From JANXSF01 sp043745195 (GTDB lineage: Bacteria > Acidobacteriota > Terriglobia > Bryobacterales > Bryobacteraceae): a stretch of DNA of 64,000 bases. The stretch covers positions 1-64,000 of the forward strand of contig JAYTTF010000035.1 in assembly GCA_043745195.1 (NCBI GenBank). Direction: 5' to 3'. Both the position numbers and the translations under genes were made by a program. Positions 60,480 through 64,000 of this stretch are shown here, in pieces. Under the pieces are notes generated by a model that was given only the letters and a program-made list of their open reading frames with translations, was not told the DNA's origin and did no database searches. The stretch's first letter is position 1; every line of letters begins with the position of its first letter.

Positions 60480-62014
60480 GTAATCTCCGCAATTGAGCAA
60501 CATTGCCCGCCGCCAGCCAGCCGAAACAATACTTGCACTCTATGTCGCCATTCTAACCCGACTCCTAACCGCTCCACCTGTACTTCCGACGAGAAAAACC
60601 GCAATATGGTTTCCGTTGTTGGATGAAATTCGAACGCCGGGGCAATTAACATCATTCGCGGAGATTCCCGCCGCAGCGGAATCCCGGGAAAGTAGCCAAG
60701 CGGCGCAAACTCACCGCGAGTGGCATGCCAATTCACGCGTATCCAATAATCCAGCGCTTGCAGTGGAAGATGGGGGTCTTCCGACGCCTTCAATTCAATA
60801 ACCATCAACCGCCCGTTGCGATCGGCAGCCAGCAGATCAATGATCGCCCGGTCATTTGCTGCAAATGCGGGCACTTGCCCGTAGACTGGTGTTGCGTAAA
60901 GCCAAGGTTCAATCTGCTGAATATGCTTGCGCACCTGCGATTCCAGCCATAATTCCGGTCGACGCAAGTAAAGTGGATTCTGTCTATCAGAGGCCTGCGG
61001 AGAACGAAAAGCATGCAACATTTCAACCGTCCGCAAGATCTCAGCCTGCCTATGGCTATCTACCGGATGCTTCTTATCCAAACCAAAATCCAGTTGCCCA
61101 CCGGCGAATACTGCAAATTCAAGACCGCGCACACGCAGGCTAAGGGTGCCCGATCCGGTCTCAATGCCTTCCACTTCCGGTTGGGCAAGAATGGTTTCCA
61201 CAAACGAAGTAATCGCCGTTTGAGTTTCTTCCAAAGGTCTACGGCAAACATCAAGACGCGTGGAGAGATTTCCCCAATCAGCAAGGTCTGCCGGCTGGGC
61301 TGCGAATTCTGAATTGTAGATGAACATCTTGTATTGCGCCTTGGTTGCATCCAACCACTGCAGCCGCAGCGCTGTAACTTTCGCTTGTTCAGCCGGCAGA
61401 AAAATCAGCAAACCATGCACCGTTAACTTTGGTTCGCGTCTGCGCAGATAGTCCAGCCAAATAAGTCCGTAGGTGAGAATCTCATCAGGATCCATAGCGT
61501 CAGGGGGTGATGCAATGGCAGCCCAGGCGTTGCGGGCCATTCGAAGGAACGCCCGGGGAAACTTAGGCGATAGCGTGTGCTGCAAATCAATTTCACTGCT
61601 TAGAGTTTCCAGTTTCCAACCGGGCATCTCGCGGTGCAGCATCAGCCGGAACTGTTCGCGGAACACAAGACGTCGACCGTGGCGCGGAAGTGTAAGGTTG
61701 GACGGACGCGCCGCGTCGTACAAAGTGATGTAACCCAGCTTGCCCCCGAACCGTTCAATGGTAAGTTTCAGCCTTCCCGCCCGCTGATCTTCAATCCCGA
61801 TCACTCGGCGCGTAAGATTTCGCTGATCGTCCCACACGGTGATCATTAAATGGCTTGATGCAATTTCTAAAGCGAATCGATCGGGTAAAAGCGAAAACGG
61901 CTCTTCACCGGGTTCTTCAAGAACAGGTTGTTGAGATTTTAATAGAAGCAGCCGGACGGCCTGATCGAGCTCCCCAGGCGTGGCACGCTGGGAAGCGCGG
62001 GTGGTGGTGGCCAC
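60476..62014 (-). CDS. Unknown protein with a C-terminal PD-(D/E)XK nuclease-like motif
   Basis: About 512 residues. Most of the protein (for example GKLGYITLYDAARPSNLTLPR, RREQFRLMLHREMPGWKLE in outline) is not recognised. Near residue 410, FAANDRAIIDLLAADRNGRLMVIELKAS gives an Asp followed 13 residues later by E-x-K, the metal-site pattern of PD-(D/E)XK nucleases such as the NucS type, with ALDYWIRVNWH after it. It is probably a DNA-acting protein, by the motif and by its place five to thirty bases after recQ. GTG 62014 (GAAGG before it) is preferred; TTG 62038 is possible. Confidence 0.6.
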   Translation of the reverse strand: MATTTRASQRATPGELDQAVRLLLLKSQQPVLEEPGEEPFSLLPDRFALEIASSHLMITVWDDQRNLTRRVIGIEDQRAGRLKLTIERFGGKLGYITLYDAARPSNLTLPRHGRRLVFREQFRLMLHREMPGWKLETLSSEIDLQHTLSPKFPRAFLRMARNAWAAIASPPDAMDPDEILTYGLIWLDYLRRREPKLTVHGLLIFLPAEQAKVTALRLQWLDATKAQYKMFIYNSEFAAQPADLADWGNLSTRLDVCRRPLEETQTAITSFVETILAQPEVEGIETGSGTLSLRVRGLEFAVFAGGQLDFGLDKKHPVDSHRQAEILRTVEMLHAFRSPQASDRQNPLYLRRPELWLESQVRKHIQQIEPWLYATPVYGQVPAFAANDRAIIDLLAADRNGRLMVIELKASEDPHLPLQALDYWIRVNWHATRGEFAPLGYFPGIPLRRESPRMMLIAPAFEFHPTTETILRFFSSEVQVERLGVGLEWRHRVQVLFRLAGGGQCCSIAEIT

Positions 62015-62043
62015 AGTGCCTTCAGTATACCGCGACAAATCAC

Positions 62044-64000
62044 CTAGTGCAGCAACTTCAGAATCTGCGCACCGTGCTTTTCTGCAGTGCCTTTGCCGAT
62101 ACCAGGAATCCGAAGCAGTTCAGCAGTATTGCGTGGTCGACCGTCAGCCAAGGCACGCAAGGTTTGATCGCTAAACACGCGGAACGCCGGAGTCTTTCGC
62201 CTCTTCGCTTCTGCCAACCGCCAGTCTCGCAGCTTTTTCTCCAACTCCGGATTGGCAGCCGCTTTGGTCTTCTTAGCAGCTTTTTTACCCTTTGCTGTCG
62301 CCTTGCTTTTGCCGATTTGCTCTGGCGAGGTTTTCACCAAAAGATCTACAGAAGTTGTCTCATCCAAATGGGCAGCATCGCGCGTGAGAGAAGCCTTGCG
62401 ATAGGGAATCTGCTTTCCGTCCTTCTCGAAAATCGCATCCTGCAAAGCGACAAATCCCAATCTAACCATGGCACCCAGCACTTGCTCAAAGTCATCCCGC
62501 GTCATTTCGCCGTTTGGAAAAAGTTCAGAATGAAGCTTACCTGTAGACTTACCAGGATAGTCTCGCAACAACTTTACGACACGATCAAAAGCCCTCCGTT
62601 CCTGATTAGTGGCAGCGCGAAACAATTGAGCCTCGCATGTTTCAGGAGCGCAGAAATCGCAAATGCCGCAGGACGTTCTGGAATCGGACAGATCCCCAAA
62701 GTGGCGCACCAAAGCGGACATACGGCACTGATTGCCTTCGGCAAAGCGCAGCATATTAGCAATTTGTTCGCGCCGCTGTTCGCCATGCGCAATGTAAGAA
62801 GCACGCCAGTTCGCTTGACCAACCGTGCAGTTTTCGGCAAAGTCCAGAACAGCTCCACCGTGAATCCATAACTTTTCCAGAACCTTATCGAACAGGTCGG
62901 AATCGAGTCTGGCGCACCGCTGCAATTCCTCTTTGGGCTGCGCTCCACCAGTCAACATGCTGAATAGTTTTTCCAGATGCGCCACATCGGGATAATCACG
63001 TTCAAAGAAAAAGTCATGCGTATAACGGTCGGCGTAGGAATGCATCAGCACAACGCGGCTGGGCTCGCCGTCACGTCCGGCGCGGCCAATTTCCTGGTAG
63101 TACCCTTCAATACTTCCCGGCAACGCCGTGTGAATTACGGTCCGCACGTCGGGCTTGTCAATGCCCATGCCAAACGCAATTGTTGCCACCATCACTTCGA
63201 TTTTGCCTTCCAGAAATCCTTCTTGAACTGACTTGCGGTGAACTGCGTCCAGCCCTGCGTGATAGGCGGCTGTCGATACAGTTCTAGAAAGCAATTCAGC
63301 CAGAAACTCAACCATTTTGCGCGTAGGAGCATAAACAATTGCTGGTCGACGTTCGTCATTTTCCAACAGATCAACAACCAACTTGGCGCGATCGGACGGT
63401 GAGACTTCCACCACCTCAATAGCAAGATTGGAACGCCGAAAGCCATGAATAAACTTCGACGCTTCCGTCAGTCCCAATTGCTCAGCAATGTCTTTTTGAA
63501 CAACAGCAGTAGCTGTGGCCGTTAGCGCAATCACCGGAGCAGGACGAAGGCTAGGCAAGTGCTGGCTGAACATGCGGTAGTCAGGACGAAAATCGTGGCC
63601 CCATTGGGAAATGCAATGCGCTTCATCAATAGCAATTAGCGACGGCTTCCGTTTGGCTAACATTTCTGGAAACCCGGCAACACGTAAACGCTCTGGAGCT
63701 ATAAATAGAAATTGAAGATTGCCATTCAAATAATCAATGCACGCTTGGCGGGAGGCCGCGCGATCACGCCCGGAATGAATACGGCCAACCGCAAAACCCA
63801 TAGCAGACAACTTTGCTACCTGATCCTCCATCAATGCGATTAGCGGACTGATAACAAGCGTGGTCCCGCCTCTGGCAATTCCTGGCAGTTGATAGCAAAG
63901 TGATTTGCCTGATCCCGTTGGCATCACCAACAATACATCCCGCCCGGCAATCACGGCGTTACAAACTGCTTCTTGATTCGCGCGAAATCCTGGAAATCCG
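62044..64000 (-). CDS. recQ: RecQ-family ATP-dependent DNA helicase (5' end outside window)
   Basis: 3'-5' DNA helicase of recombination and repair. The frame is open to the window edge: before residue IAGRDVLL the translation continues upstream as GFPGFRANQEAVCNAV, so the gene starts outside. Visible domains: Walker A MPTGSGKSLCYQ, DEAH box IAIDEAHCISQWGHDFRPDY, motif VI region QEIGRAGRDGEPS, the zinc-binding RQC cysteines (CRMSALVRHF ... CGICDFC), a Lys-rich linker and a C-terminal HRDC domain (LRALADGRPRNTAELLRIPGIG). It heads the five-gene minus-strand run with the nuclease-like protein. Confidence 0.95.
   Translation of the reverse strand, partial: GFPGFRANQEAVCNAVIAGRDVLLVMPTGSGKSLCYQLPGIARGGTTLVISPLIALMEDQVAKLSAMGFAVGRIHSGRDRAASRQACIDYLNGNLQFLFIAPERLRVAGFPEMLAKRKPSLIAIDEAHCISQWGHDFRPDYRMFSQHLPSLRPAPVIALTATATAVVQKDIAEQLGLTEASKFIHGFRRSNLAIEVVEVSPSDRAKLVVDLLENDERRPAIVYAPTRKMVEFLAELLSRTVSTAAYHAGLDAVHRKSVQEGFLEGKIEVMVATIAFGMGIDKPDVRTVIHTALPGSIEGYYQEIGRAGRDGEPSRVVLMHSYADRYTHDFFFERDYPDVAHLEKLFSMLTGGAQPKEELQRCARLDSDLFDKVLEKLWIHGGAVLDFAENCTVGQANWRASYIAHGEQRREQIANMLRFAEGNQCRMSALVRHFGDLSDSRTSCGICDFCAPETCEAQLFRAATNQERRAFDRVVKLLRDYPGKSTGKLHSELFPNGEMTRDDFEQVLGAMVRLGFVALQDAIFEKDGKQIPYRKASLTRDAAHLDETTSVDLLVKTSPEQIGKSKATAKGKKAAKKTKAAANPELEKKLRDWRLAEAKRRKTPAFRVFSDQTLRALADGRPRNTAELLRIPGIGKGTAEKHGAQILKLLH

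Overview
The window looks like chromosomal DNA of an acidobacterium close to Solibacter/Bryobacter (Acidobacteriota, Bryobacterales). The main reasons are a TIGR03435-family secreted protein (a family expanded in Solibacter), DUF1501, DUF1080 and sulfatase proteins with Tat-type leaders, a futalosine-pathway enzyme, HpnH for hopanoids, and a HemQ-type haem pathway. This is inferred from family content; no marker such as rRNA is present. Genes are dense on both strands, with short spacers, ATGA/GTGA overlaps and many convergent 3' overlaps. No tRNA, rRNA, CRISPR array or prophage was seen.

Layout: 1-7.2 kb: a cut ISAzo13-type transposase, a membrane HD-GYP/GAF/GGDEF protein, a sulfatase, a pseudouridine synthase and a DUF1501 protein. 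7.2-12.6 kb (minus): two related small membrane genes, the second frameshifted, behind two tandem APC permeases; a ydaO-type c-di-AMP riboswitch lies between the permeases and precedes only the downstream copy. 12.7-17 kb (plus): PfkB kinase, rhomboid protease, a PIG-L/BshB-like protein with a damaged AHPDD motif, hpnH, a small unknown protein and OsmC. 17-24.4 kb: DUF1080 and an MFS carrier, an FtsB-like protein, mqnD, a HEAT-repeat protein, a TIGR01777 epimerase and a class II photolyase.

24.5-31.2 kb: a radical SAM/SPASM protein whose 3' end runs 158 bp into an isolated nuoM, which lies downstream of an NtrY/NtrX-like two-component pair; then a decayed enolase-superfamily gene carrying a 101-bp palindromic repeat. 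31.2-42.4 kb: HemQ, a DUF2339 membrane protein, a sugar isomerase-like protein, the TIGR03435 protein, a GlpF-type aquaporin, a coiled-coil membrane protein, a cyclase-family protein, a ferrochelatase and a large esterase. HemQ plus ferrochelatase point to the coproporphyrin-dependent haem route.

42.4-47.3 kb is a c-di-GMP locus: a second HD-GYP/GAF/GGDEF protein, closely similar to the first, faces a receiver-less sigma-54 activator plus PilZ protein across a spacer with three consecutive GACA/TGTC palindromes. 47.4-52.9 kb holds a FecR-like exported protein and the DUF1385-prfA-prmC-dinB run. 52.9-58.4 kb holds a hybrid histidine kinase, and a Tat-type amidohydrolase plus hexahaem cytochrome operon divergent from an ArsR-SRPBCC fusion with a perfect operator palindrome at its start codon. 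58.3-64 kb is a five-gene minus-strand operon: recQ (cut by the window end), a protein with a PD-(D/E)XK-like motif, a DUF697-like protein, a DsbA-like protein and an SDR.

The points most worth pursuing are the riboswitch between duplicated transporters, the c-di-GMP locus with its operator array, the recQ/nuclease-like operon, the altered PIG-L active site, and the regulated amidohydrolase/cytochrome pair.
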